A stretch of DNA of 64,000 nt from Sagittula sp048553715. GTDB lineage: Bacteria; Pseudomonadota; Alphaproteobacteria; Rhodobacterales; Rhodobacteraceae. The notes beneath the pieces are model-generated. The model saw only the letters and a program-made list of their open reading frames with translations, was not told the DNA's origin and did not search any database. How positions within the stretch are numbered: the stretch's first letter is position 1; each line of letters opens with the position of its first letter. The position numbers and the translations under genes were made by a program. Of this stretch, positions 52,161 to 60,047 are shown one piece after another. The stretch covers positions 434,001 to 498,000 of the forward strand of contig NZ_JBLZNC010000002.1 in the NCBI RefSeq assembly GCF_048553715.1. The letters are read 5' to 3'.

Positions 52161-52494
52161 TTTTGGAGGCTACGTCATAACATTGACGTTACACAAATTC
52201 TTGTTGGCGTAGGCTAATAAGCCTCGCCAACGTCTAAAAGGTGAAACTGCAGTAGTTTGCAGGCAAAATAGAGAGCTAAACATGTTCAACTTTATCAAGA
52301 ACTTCCGCGAAGACGAAGCCGGCGCAGTGACCGTTGACTGGGTTGTCCTGACCGCAGCCGTTGTTGGCCTGGCCGTTGCCGCATACTCCACCATCGAAGC
52401 CAACTCCCTGACCCTGATCGACGCAGCCGCTGGCCGCGTTCTGGAAGAGAACACCTTCCCGGGCGCCGGCGCAGGCGACGGCAGCTAATTTTGG
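51960..52494 (+). repeat. Direct repeat: two identical 207-bp copies carrying the Flp pilin genes
   Basis: Bases 51960-52166 and 52288-52494 are identical for 207 bp, from codon 3 of each pilin through TAATTTTGG. Outside these limits the two sequences differ at once. The copies are separated by 121 bp. Confidence 0.95.
52282..52488 (+). CDS. flp: Flp-type pilin, copy 2
   Basis: A 68-residue pilin identical to copy 1 except at residue 2 (Phe instead of Leu). It has the same AGAVTVDW processing region and hydrophobic helix. The spacer from copy 1 includes two hairpins (ACGTCA/TGACGT around 52172-52189 and GTTGGC...GCCAAC around 52203-52231), so the two genes may be separated at the mRNA level. 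GAGAG precedes the ATG. It is the second of three pilin-like genes at the head of the Tad locus. Confidence 0.92.
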   Translation: MFNFIKNFREDEAGAVTVDWVVLTAAVVGLAVAAYSTIEANSLTLIDAAAGRVLEENTFPGAGAGDGS

Positions 52495-52585
52495 CATCAG
52501 CCATACTTTAAAAATACGAGGCGCGTGCGGCATGCGCGCGCCTTGCATTTGTCTGAAAGTCTCTTCCATCATGGGGAACCTGCGC

Positions 52586-52765
52586 ATGCTGACGTCCTTG
52601 AACCGCTTCTTCCGCGACGATTCCGGCGCTGTAACCGTCGACTGGGTTATCCTGACCGCCGCCATCGTCGGCTTCTGCATCACAGCCTACACTCTTATGG
52701 AAGATGCCACGCTTGATCTGCGCGATGGTGTCGCCACCGAGTTGACCGTTCAGAACGACTTCTGA
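52586..52765 (+). CDS. Third Flp-like pilin, divergent
   Basis: A 59-residue protein starting MLTSLNRFFRDDSGAVTVDWVILTAAIVGFCITAYT. It shares the SGAVTVDW/VILTAA region with the two Flp copies but differs after the helix (TLMEDATLDLRDGVATEL), ends in TVQNDF and lacks the Gly-Ala tail. ATG 52586 has GGGGAA about eight bases upstream; an ATG five codons earlier is an alternative. It may be a minor pilin or a second major subunit. A terminator follows it. Confidence 0.8.
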   Translation: MLTSLNRFFRDDSGAVTVDWVILTAAIVGFCITAYTLMEDATLDLRDGVATELTVQNDF

Positions 52766-52779
52766 TTTCGCCGCTTTCC

Positions 52780-52801
52780 GGGACATGAAAATGTCCCTTT
52801 T
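52780..52801 (+). terminator. Intrinsic terminator after the pilin genes
   Basis: GGGACAT (52780-52786) pairs with ATGTCCC (52791-52797) around GAAA, followed by TTTTCC. It can limit read-through into cpaB so that pilin messages stay more abundant. Confidence 0.75.
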
Positions 52802-52919
52802 CCGCCCTGCGAAAGCGGCAATCGGGTGACAGATTGTAAACAATCGCGGGTCTTTGCCCGCTTCACCCAAGCCCCATGGCCGGCACCCCCGGCCCTCCAC
52901 GCGATCCATGAGGTTTCCC

Positions 52920-53768
52920 ATGCGACTTGTATTCGGACTTGTGCTCCTTGTCGGCATCGGCCTTGCCGGTTTCGCCGTCTACATGGCGCAGAACTACATC
53001 GGCGCTTATGAAAACGCGCTGGTTCAGGCGCGCCAGAACCAGGTGGCCTCTGTTCCCACGCAGATGATCTACGTCTCGACCAAGGAAATTCCCTACGGTC
53101 ACGAGATCACCGAAGAAGACATCAAACTCGCCCCCTGGCCCGAAGAGATCCTGCCCGAAGGCGTGTTCACCGAAAACAGCCCCCTGCTGGGCCCCGGTAT
53201 CGAACGCCGCGTGGCCCTGCGCAACATTGAACCCTTTGAGGCAATGTTGCCCACCAAAGTCTCTGAGCCGGGCGGCTCTGCCGGTCTGACGTCTTTCCTT
53301 GAACCCGGCGAGACAGCCTTTGCCCTGAAGGTCGATGTGGCCACGGGCGTGTCCGGCTTCCTCCGCCCCGGCGACCGTGTCGACATCTATTGGACAGGCA
53401 AAGTGAACGCGGGCGGTCAGTCCGGCAGCGTCACCAAATTGATCCAGACCGGCGTGCGTCTGATTGCCGTAGACCAAAAGGCGGAAACCAACGCCAATGC
53501 CACAATCATTGCCCGCACGGTCACCGTGGCCGCATCCCGCGAAGTGGTCAGCGTTCTGACCCATGCGCAATCCACCGGCAAGTTAACCCTGTCACTGATC
53601 GGGGTCACGGACACCGCGCTGGTCGAGGAAAGCATCGAAGTCGATCAACTTTCGATGTTGGGAATCGTCGCTGAGGCACCGCAACTGGCCCCGAAAGAGG
53701 AATCCTGTTTCACCCGAGTCCGTCGTGGCGCTGACGTGGTGCAGATCCCGATCCCCTGCACAAACTAA
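52920..53768 (+). CDS. cpaB: Flp pilus assembly protein CpaB/RcpC
   Basis: A 282-residue protein with an N-terminal membrane anchor (MRLVFGLVLLVGIGLAGFAVYMAQNYIGAY) and a SAF-type domain (STKEIPYGHEITEEDIKLAPWPEEILP). The rest, including DRVDIYWTG and ETNANATIIARTVTVAASREVV, resembles RcpC/CpaB. It works in the periplasm near the secretin in pilus assembly. ATG 52920 has GAGG six bases upstream. It is bounded by terminators on both sides (52780, 53781), so it may be a separate unit with low read-through. Confidence 0.92.
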   Translation: MRLVFGLVLLVGIGLAGFAVYMAQNYIGAYENALVQARQNQVASVPTQMIYVSTKEIPYGHEITEEDIKLAPWPEEILPEGVFTENSPLLGPGIERRVALRNIEPFEAMLPTKVSEPGGSAGLTSFLEPGETAFALKVDVATGVSGFLRPGDRVDIYWTGKVNAGGQSGSVTKLIQTGVRLIAVDQKAETNANATIIARTVTVAASREVVSVLTHAQSTGKLTLSLIGVTDTALVEESIEVDQLSMLGIVAEAPQLAPKEESCFTRVRRGADVVQIPIPCTN

Positions 53769-53780
53769 CGACCTTGTATC

Positions 53781-53800
53781 AGGGCCCCCACCGGGGCCCT
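53781..53800 (+). terminator. Intrinsic terminator between cpaB and cpaC
   Basis: AGGGCCCC (53781-53788) pairs with GGGGCCCT (53793-53800) with a 4-base loop and a short T-run that begins in the stem. It implies a fresh promoter for cpaC in the next 150 bp. Confidence 0.75.
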
Positions 53801-53954
53801 TTTGCGTATCTCGCGGCCTGCCTGTGACCTGTTGTCCACATAAAGCGAAGGCCCGAAAACCTTGATTCTTGCAATAAATGTCGTTCTGGCCCACAGTGTC
53901 GGAAAATACAGGCGTTAAGACCTGTTAACGAGGCGTGATCGAAAGGCAGGTCAC

Positions 53955-55379
53955 ATGAAAATTGACGGCTTTATGAAGGCGGCCCTGCTGGGTCTGTCCT
54001 TGGGTGCTGCAACTTTGTCTGCGCCCGCCCATGCGGATTCGATCCGCGTGGTCCGCACCGGAACCGAGTCGGTGCTGAACGTGCCAATGAACCGCGCAGT
54101 CGTGGTCGAAAGCGATGTGCCCTTTGCCGAGCTTTCGATTGCCAACCCTGCGATTGCAGATATTTCGTCGCTGTCGGACCGGACGATCTATGTCCTGGGC
54201 AAGACACCGGGCACGACAACACTAACGATCCTTGACCCGTCAGGGCGGCTGATCACCAACGTGGACGTGCGCGTTGCGGCGGATGTGACAGAGTTCAAGG
54301 AACGTCTGCAGCAGATCCTTCCCGACGAAAAGATCGAAGTGCGCACCGCCAATGACGGTATCGTCCTGTCCGGGACGGTGTCCTCGATCGCGCGGATGGA
54401 ACGCGCGCTGGATCTCGCACAAAGATATGCGCCCGAACGCGTGTCCAACCTGATGGTTGTCGGCGGCATCCAGCAGGTCATGCTGAAAGTCCGCTTCGCC
54501 GAGATGCGTCGTTCCGTGTCCAAGGCGCTGCGTGCGTCGCTGGCCACGGGCGGATCTACGTTTGGGGGCGATCTCGGCGTCGAGCTGGGCACCGGAAACG
54601 CGGGCCCTCTGGCGGCTGTGGATTCGGTCGCCGACAAACTGTCGCCACGCGCGCTGGGCACCGAAGGTGCGGTGATCTTTGGCTTCAACGCAGGCGGCCT
54701 TGAAGTCGGCATTCTGCTGGAAGCCCTGGAAACCAAGGGGATGGTGCGCACACTGGCGGAACCGAACCTGACCGCCCTGTCCGGTCAGGAAGCAACCTTC
54801 CTTGCGGGTGGCGAATATCCCGTGCCCGTGGCGCAGGGTGATGACTCTGTCACCATCGAATTCAAACCTTTCGGCGTCGAGCTTGCGTTCATTCCGCGTG
54901 TGATCGACGGCGATCTGATCAATCTGGAACTCGAAGCTGCCGTGTCGTCGATTGACACCAGCAATGGCATCACCTTCTCGGATGTGACCATCGCAGGTTT
55001 CTCGCGGCGCGAAACATCGACCACGGTCGAATTGCGGGACGGCGAAAGCTTTGCCGTTGCCGGTCTGCTTCAGGAAGAATTCAGCGATCTGAACGGTCAG
55101 GTGCCGTGGCTGGGCGATGTGCCCATCCTCGGCGCCCTGTTCCGGTCCGCTGAATACGAACGCGACCAATCCGAACTGGTGATCATCGTCACCCCGCATC
55201 TGGTCGAACCTGTCCGCGGCGAGGCACTGGCCCTGCCCACGGATCGTGTCACCTTGCCCACCGAACGCGAGCTGTTCCTCAACGGTAAGATTTCCGGCGG
55301 AAAGACACCGCGCACCGGTGCCGCAGGCGAGATTGCCAAACAGGACTTCAACGGCTCCTACGGCTACGTAATGGATTGA
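53955..55379 (+). CDS. cpaC: Outer-membrane secretin CpaC/RcpA
   Basis: A 474-residue secretin. A signal peptide (ALLGLSLGAATLSAPAHA) is followed by an N-terminal pilus-type domain (LNVPMNRAVVVESDVPFAEL), a BON-like middle (EFKERLQQILPDEKIEV) and the secretin domain (FGFNAGGLEVGILLEALETKGMVRTLAEPNLTALSGQEATFLAGGEYPVP, SFAVAGLLQEEFSDLNGQVPWLGDVPILGALFRS). It forms the outer-membrane pore for the pilus. TTAA-N6-TTAAC at 53915-53929 upstream resembles a CtrA-type site. The next gene starts four bases after its stop. Confidence 0.95.
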   Translation: MKIDGFMKAALLGLSLGAATLSAPAHADSIRVVRTGTESVLNVPMNRAVVVESDVPFAELSIANPAIADISSLSDRTIYVLGKTPGTTTLTILDPSGRLITNVDVRVAADVTEFKERLQQILPDEKIEVRTANDGIVLSGTVSSIARMERALDLAQRYAPERVSNLMVVGGIQQVMLKVRFAEMRRSVSKALRASLATGGSTFGGDLGVELGTGNAGPLAAVDSVADKLSPRALGTEGAVIFGFNAGGLEVGILLEALETKGMVRTLAEPNLTALSGQEATFLAGGEYPVPVAQGDDSVTIEFKPFGVELAFIPRVIDGDLINLELEAAVSSIDTSNGITFSDVTIAGFSRRETSTTVELRDGESFAVAGLLQEEFSDLNGQVPWLGDVPILGALFRSAEYERDQSELVIIVTPHLVEPVRGEALALPTDRVTLPTERELFLNGKISGGKTPRTGAAGEIAKQDFNGSYGYVMD

Positions 55380-55383
55380 GATC

Positions 55384-56064
55384 ATGGCTGAATTGACCCA
55401 TCCCCGCATGATCCGAACGGGTCTTTTCACTGCTTTGGCCGTTGTCTTGGCCGGATGCGCCGCCGAAGACACGATGCACGAAGGGTTTCGTGACGTCGGC
55501 GCCAGCGTTGACACCGGCTATTTCGGCAACGCGACCATGAACAACCATCAGTATATGACGGGTGAAAAGAGCTACGCCTACGAGCTGTCACAGCGCTTTG
55601 CCTCCGAGGTCATGACGACCGTGAACTTTGCCTTCAACTCGTCGGCTCTGGACCAAGGTGCAATTGACACCCTGCGCGAACAGGCCCGCTGGATCCGCCA
55701 GTTCCCCGAGGCACGCTTTCGCGTCTTTGGTCACACGGACAAGGTCGGGTCGAACAGCTACAACAAATCGCTGGGCATGGCGCGCGCACGCGCTGTCGTG
55801 AATTTCCTTGTCAGCCAAGGGATTGAGCGCTCGCGGCTCGAAGCCGTGGTGTCCTATGGCGAGACCCAGCCGCTGATCGTGACCGAAGGTCGGGAACGTC
55901 GCAACCGCCGCACCGTGACAGAGGTGTCGGGCTTTGTCGGACGCCACCCCACAGTGCTGGAAGGCAAATACGCCGAGATCATTTATCGCGAATACGTGAA
56001 CAGTGCAGAGCCTCAGACATCATTGGGCGAACAGTCCGGAGCCGAGCTTCAGATCGGGAACTAA
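55384..56064 (+). CDS. OmpA-family lipoprotein of the Tad locus
   Basis: A 226-residue lipoprotein (lipobox VVLAGC near residue 25). The OmpA-like peptidoglycan-binding domain is in the middle: TVNFAFNSSALDQGAIDTLREQ and FRVFGHTDKVGSNSYNKSLGMARARAVVNFLVSQGI. It occupies the place of CpaD (outer-membrane lipoprotein of the Caulobacter cluster), whose fold it does not share. It may anchor the secretin to the wall. It is almost fused to cpaC (four bases) and ends at a strong terminator. Confidence 0.88.
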   Translation: MAELTHPRMIRTGLFTALAVVLAGCAAEDTMHEGFRDVGASVDTGYFGNATMNNHQYMTGEKSYAYELSQRFASEVMTTVNFAFNSSALDQGAIDTLREQARWIRQFPEARFRVFGHTDKVGSNSYNKSLGMARARAVVNFLVSQGIERSRLEAVVSYGETQPLIVTEGRERRNRRTVTEVSGFVGRHPTVLEGKYAEIIYREYVNSAEPQTSLGEQSGAELQIGN

Positions 56065-56087
56065 CCTCAGGAACGACTGAAATTATG

Positions 56088-56121
56088 AAGGGCTGCCAAT
56101 ATGTTGGCGGCCCTTTCTTGT
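56088..56121 (+). terminator. Intrinsic terminator after the ompA-like gene
   Basis: AAGGGCTGCCAA (56088-56099) pairs with TTGGCGGCCCTT (56104-56115), 12 bp with one T-G pair, followed by TCTTGTTTTTG. It separates cpaC-ompA from cpaE. Confidence 0.8.
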
Positions 56122-56350
56122 TTTTGTGGCCATGGTAAACGCCCGGATTGCAGCATTCACCATTCGGGCGGAAACCGCCCCGGCGTCCAGAAACTCCGCA
56201 CAATTGGGGAAATTTGGCCCCAATCTCGCCGCCTTTCCCAGCCAATTTACCTCAACGAACCAGTGCGCCGGGACGACTCGGTGGCCGCGTTTACGAAGGT
56301 CGGCAGAACGCCGCACCCCATTCGGGACGCGAGAACAAAGGACGAGAGGC

Positions 56351-57586
56351 ATGACCAGTACGACCGCAGATCCCGCTCCGATCGTGGCCTGCACCATCAG
56401 CCGGGACGTACAGAATTTCGACCTGCTGATCGAAGACATGGAATCCCTCCTGGGCGAAGGATGGGGCGACCTCGGCTTTAACGAGGCGCTGGCGTTCTTG
56501 CGCCAGCCAGAAGCAAAAGACATCGAATTTGTGGCCCTTGCCATTGATGCCATCGACGAGGGCGAGGTGTCGGATCTGACCGCCATCATCGCAGGTGCCA
56601 AGGCCATGGGCGTGAAGGTCGTATTGATTGCCGAGGATGTTACACCAGCCTCACTGCACCAGTTGCTGCGCAGCGGCGCTGACGAATTCATCCCCTACCC
56701 CCTGCCAGAGGGAGAGTTGGAAGCCGCTGTTGAACGGCTGCGCGCCCCTGCCCCGGTCGCAGAGCTGCCCGTGGCGGAAGCCACCGGCGTAAAACTGCAA
56801 GGCGACGGCGATGGCATTTTGATCGCGGTCCAAAGCCTTGCGGGTGGCTGCGGCGCGACAACCGTGGCGGTCAACCTCGCCTATGAGCTGGCCAATTCCA
56901 CCGCTGGCGGCAAAACGCCCAAGGTCTGCCTGATGGATCTGGGGCTGCAATTCGGCTCTGTCGCGACATATCTGGACCTGCCGCGCCGCGAAAACGTGTT
57001 CGAGATGCTCTCCGACATCGAACATCTTGATGGCGATACCTTCTCGCAGGCCCTTGTCTCGTTCGAGGACAAGATGCAGGTGTTCACCTCGCCCGCAGAT
57101 ATCCTGCCGCTGGACTTCGTCGGCCCGTCAGAGGTGGCTAAACTGCTGGATGTGGCGCGCGAGCATTTCGATTACGTCGTTGTCGACATGCCCGGCTCGC
57201 TGGTGCAGTGGACGGAAACCGTGCTGACCGAGGCGCAGGTCTTCCTTGCCATGGTCGAACTGGACATGCGGTCGGCCCAGAACACGCTGCGGATGAAACG
57301 GATGCTGCAATCCGAGGATTTGCCGTTTGACAAGATCCGCTTTGCGCTGAACCGCGCCCCGAAATTCACCGATCTCCAAGGCAAAAGCCGCGTCAAACGC
57401 ATGGCCGACAGCCTCGGCATCGCCTTGGACCAACAGTTCCCCGATGGCGGGCGCGCCGTGATGCAGGCCTGTGATCACGGGCTGCCGCTGGCCAATCACG
57501 CAGCCAAGAATCCGCTGCGCAAGGAAATCGCCAAACTGGCCGAACAGCTAAACGCAATCGCGGCGGATGACGCCGAGGCCGCGTAA
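56351..57586 (+). CDS. cpaE: Pilus assembly ATPase CpaE/TadZ
   Basis: A 411-residue protein. The N-terminal half looks like a receiver-like domain (VACTISRDVQNFDLLIEDMES, KVVLIAEDVTPASLHQLLRSGADEFI). The C-terminal half is a MinD/ParA-like ATPase with a deviant Walker A (LAGGCGATTVAVNLAYELA), DYVVVDMPGSL as Walker B-like region and FALNRAPKF. It localises the Tad machine to the pole or membrane in other bacteria. ATG 56351 has GAGAGG upstream. The 230 bp before it, after the terminator, should hold its promoter. Confidence 0.92.
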   Translation: MTSTTADPAPIVACTISRDVQNFDLLIEDMESLLGEGWGDLGFNEALAFLRQPEAKDIEFVALAIDAIDEGEVSDLTAIIAGAKAMGVKVVLIAEDVTPASLHQLLRSGADEFIPYPLPEGELEAAVERLRAPAPVAELPVAEATGVKLQGDGDGILIAVQSLAGGCGATTVAVNLAYELANSTAGGKTPKVCLMDLGLQFGSVATYLDLPRRENVFEMLSDIEHLDGDTFSQALVSFEDKMQVFTSPADILPLDFVGPSEVAKLLDVAREHFDYVVVDMPGSLVQWTETVLTEAQVFLAMVELDMRSAQNTLRMKRMLQSEDLPFDKIRFALNRAPKFTDLQGKSRVKRMADSLGIALDQQFPDGGRAVMQACDHGLPLANHAAKNPLRKEIAKLAEQLNAIAADDAEAA

Positions 57587-57603
57587 TTTCCAAAGGTTGA
57601 CCC

Positions 57604-59040
57604 ATGTTCTCACGGTACAAAAAGCCAGACACCTCGACACCGGTTGCTGCAGCCGCACCCAAGGCGGCCGCGGCGCCGAAACCCGCGGCGCAACCCACCG
57701 CGCAGCGCAAGGTTCAGCCCAAGACCATTCCCGCCCAATCTGCGCCCGCCGATAAGGAAAAGAAGCGTAAGGAGCGTCTGGGCGAGGTAAAGCTGGAGCT
57801 GCACCGCGCCCTGCTGGAAAACCTCAACCTTGCGGCTCTCGATCAGGCGTCCGAACACGAGTTGCGTGAGGAAATCGCAGAGATCGCAACCGAATCCCTG
57901 CAGGAAAAAGGGCTGGTGCTGAACCGTGAAGAGCGGCGCACCATGATGAACGACCTCTATGACGAGGTGAAAGGTCTTGGCCCTCTCGAAGCCCTGCTGA
58001 AGGACGAGACGGTCTCGGATATTCTGGTCAACGGCCCGCATCAGATTTTTGTCGAACGCAACGGCAAGCTGGGCCTGTCGGACATCACGTTCAAAGATGA
58101 AAAGCACCTGATGCGGATCATCGACAAGATCGTATCCGCAGTGGGTCGCCGCGTTGATGAATCCAACCCCTATGTGGACGCCCGCCTGTCTGACGGGTCG
58201 CGTTTCAACGCAATGGTTCCGCCGATTGCCATCGACGGCTCGCTCGTCTCGATCCGTAAGTTCAAAAAGGACAAGCTCGGGATCGACGATCTGGTGCAAT
58301 TCGGCGCCTTTACCGAGGAAATGGCCGTCTATCTGCAGGCGGCCGTGGCCACACGCCTGAACATCATCGTCTCCGGCGGTACCGGCTCTGGTAAGACGAC
58401 CACACTGAACGCCCTGTCGTCCTTTATCGATGACAGCGAACGCATTCTGACGATCGAGGATACCGCCGAACTTCAGCTGCAGCAGACCCACGTCGGCCGC
58501 ATGGAAAGCCGCCCGCCCAACGTCGAAGGCAAAGGCGCGGTCACCCCCCGCGACTGTCTGAAAAACGCGCTGCGGATGCGTCCTGACCGGATCATCGTGG
58601 GGGAAACCCGTGGCGAGGAAGTCATCGACATGCTTCAGGCCATGAACACCGGTCACGACGGATCAATGACCACGATCCACGCCAACTCTGCCCGGGATGG
58701 TGTGGCACGTCTGGAAAACATGATTGCCATGGCGGGGATCGACATGCCGCTGAAGGCCATGCGCTCGCAGATCTCGTCGGCTGTGAACCTGATTGTGCAG
58801 GCCTCGCGCCTGCAGGACGGCTCGCGCCGCATGACCTCGATCACCGAGATCACCGGCATGGAAGGCGATGTGATCTCTATGCAGGAAATCTTTCGCTTCC
58901 AGCGGGTTGGCCTGACGCCGGACAACAAGATCCTTGGTCATTTCACCGCCACCGGTGTGCGTTCCGCCTTCTCCGAACGCTTCCGGATGTGGGGCTACGA
59001 TGTGCCCTCTTCGATTTACGAACCTTTCCGTCCCGAATAA
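57604..59040 (+). CDS. cpaF: Pilus assembly secretion ATPase CpaF/TadA
   Basis: A 478-residue type II/IV secretion ATPase powering pilus extension and retraction. The N-terminus is Ala/Pro/Lys-rich. The catalytic core has Walker A in SGGTGSGKTTTLNALSSFI (about residues 256-265), Asp box in ILTIEDTAELQL, Walker B in RPDRIIVGETRGEEVIDMLQAMNTGHDG and the His box SMTTIHANSARD. It acts on the cytoplasmic face of the TadB/TadC platform. It starts 18 bases after cpaE, so they share an operon. Confidence 0.97.
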   Translation: MFSRYKKPDTSTPVAAAAPKAAAAPKPAAQPTAQRKVQPKTIPAQSAPADKEKKRKERLGEVKLELHRALLENLNLAALDQASEHELREEIAEIATESLQEKGLVLNREERRTMMNDLYDEVKGLGPLEALLKDETVSDILVNGPHQIFVERNGKLGLSDITFKDEKHLMRIIDKIVSAVGRRVDESNPYVDARLSDGSRFNAMVPPIAIDGSLVSIRKFKKDKLGIDDLVQFGAFTEEMAVYLQAAVATRLNIIVSGGTGSGKTTTLNALSSFIDDSERILTIEDTAELQLQQTHVGRMESRPPNVEGKGAVTPRDCLKNALRMRPDRIIVGETRGEEVIDMLQAMNTGHDGSMTTIHANSARDGVARLENMIAMAGIDMPLKAMRSQISSAVNLIVQASRLQDGSRRMTSITEITGMEGDVISMQEIFRFQRVGLTPDNKILGHFTATGVRSAFSERFRMWGYDVPSSIYEPFRPE

Positions 59041-59064
59041 CCCTTTATTGCGAGTACTCCGCCC

Positions 59065-60030
59065 ATGCTCACTGCAGCACCTGTCATATACGGCATGATT
59101 TTCCTCGGGGTCGTCGTTCTGGTGAACGGCGTCTACCTTGTCGCCTTTGGCAAGTCGATTTCCATGTCCAACCGGGTCAACCGGCGTCTGGAAATGCTGG
59201 ACAAGGGCGAACGGCGCGAAGACGTTCTGGCCAAGCTCCGCAAGGAGATGGACCAGCATATGGAAAGCCGGTCCTTGCCCATCTATTCGCTGCTGGCGGA
59301 CAAGGCGAACAAGGCCGCGCTGGCCTTCACCCCCCAACAGCTGATGATGATGATGGGCGCCGCGTCGGTGTTTGCCTTTGTCGGCCTGACCATCGGCACC
59401 GAAACCGCAGCGCCGGTGCGCGCCATCGTGGCGGTCGTCATGGGCGTGGGCGGCGTTTACATGTGGGTCGGTCACAAGGCCAAGAAACGCCTCGCCATGA
59501 TCGAGGAACAGCTTCCCGATGCGGTGGAGTTGATGGTGCGCAGCTTGCGCGTGGGCCATCCTTTCACCTCTGCGATCACGGTTGTGTCCAAGGAAATCAA
59601 AGACCCGCTGGCCACCGAATTCGGCATCATCGCTGACGAATCCGCCTATGGGCGCGATATCGGCGAAGCGCTGAAACACATGGCGGAACGGCTGGACATG
59701 CAGGATATGCGCTTTCTCGCCGTGGCCGTGGCCATTCAGCAGCAGGCAGGTGGCAACCTCGCCGAGATCCTCGAAGGTCTGGCCAAGGTCATCCGCTCGC
59801 GCTTTCGCCTGTTCCGCCGGGTGAAGGCCATCACCGCCGAAGCGCAGTGGTCCGGCAAATTCCTCTCCGGCTTCCCCATCGCCGCGCTGATCTTCATTCA
59901 GGTCGCAAAACCCGACTACTACGACGAGGTGCTTGATCACCCGTGGTTCATCCCCGCCTGTTTCGTGGTCGGCATCATGCTGGTCCTCAACATGCTGGTG
60001 ATGCGCTGGCTTGTGGACATCAAGGTCTGA
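59065..60030 (+). CDS. tadB: Tad inner-membrane platform protein TadB
   Basis: A 321-residue type II secretion F-like protein. It has an N-terminal TM helix (VIYGMIFLGVVVLVNGVYLVAF), a pair of hydrophobic segments (LMMMMGAASVFAFVGLTIG, VRAIVAVVMGVGGVYMWVG), then the GspF domain (QLPDAVELMVRSLRVGHPFTSAITVVSKEI, DIGEALKHMAERLDMQDMRFLAVAVAIQQQAGGNLAEIL) and two C-terminal TM helices. It forms the platform on which CpaF acts. It lies 24 bases after cpaF. Confidence 0.94.
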   Translation: MLTAAPVIYGMIFLGVVVLVNGVYLVAFGKSISMSNRVNRRLEMLDKGERREDVLAKLRKEMDQHMESRSLPIYSLLADKANKAALAFTPQQLMMMMGAASVFAFVGLTIGTETAAPVRAIVAVVMGVGGVYMWVGHKAKKRLAMIEEQLPDAVELMVRSLRVGHPFTSAITVVSKEIKDPLATEFGIIADESAYGRDIGEALKHMAERLDMQDMRFLAVAVAIQQQAGGNLAEILEGLAKVIRSRFRLFRRVKAITAEAQWSGKFLSGFPIAALIFIQVAKPDYYDEVLDHPWFIPACFVVGIMLVLNMLVMRWLVDIKV

Positions 60031-60047
60031 CCCAAGGAACTCTGCTC

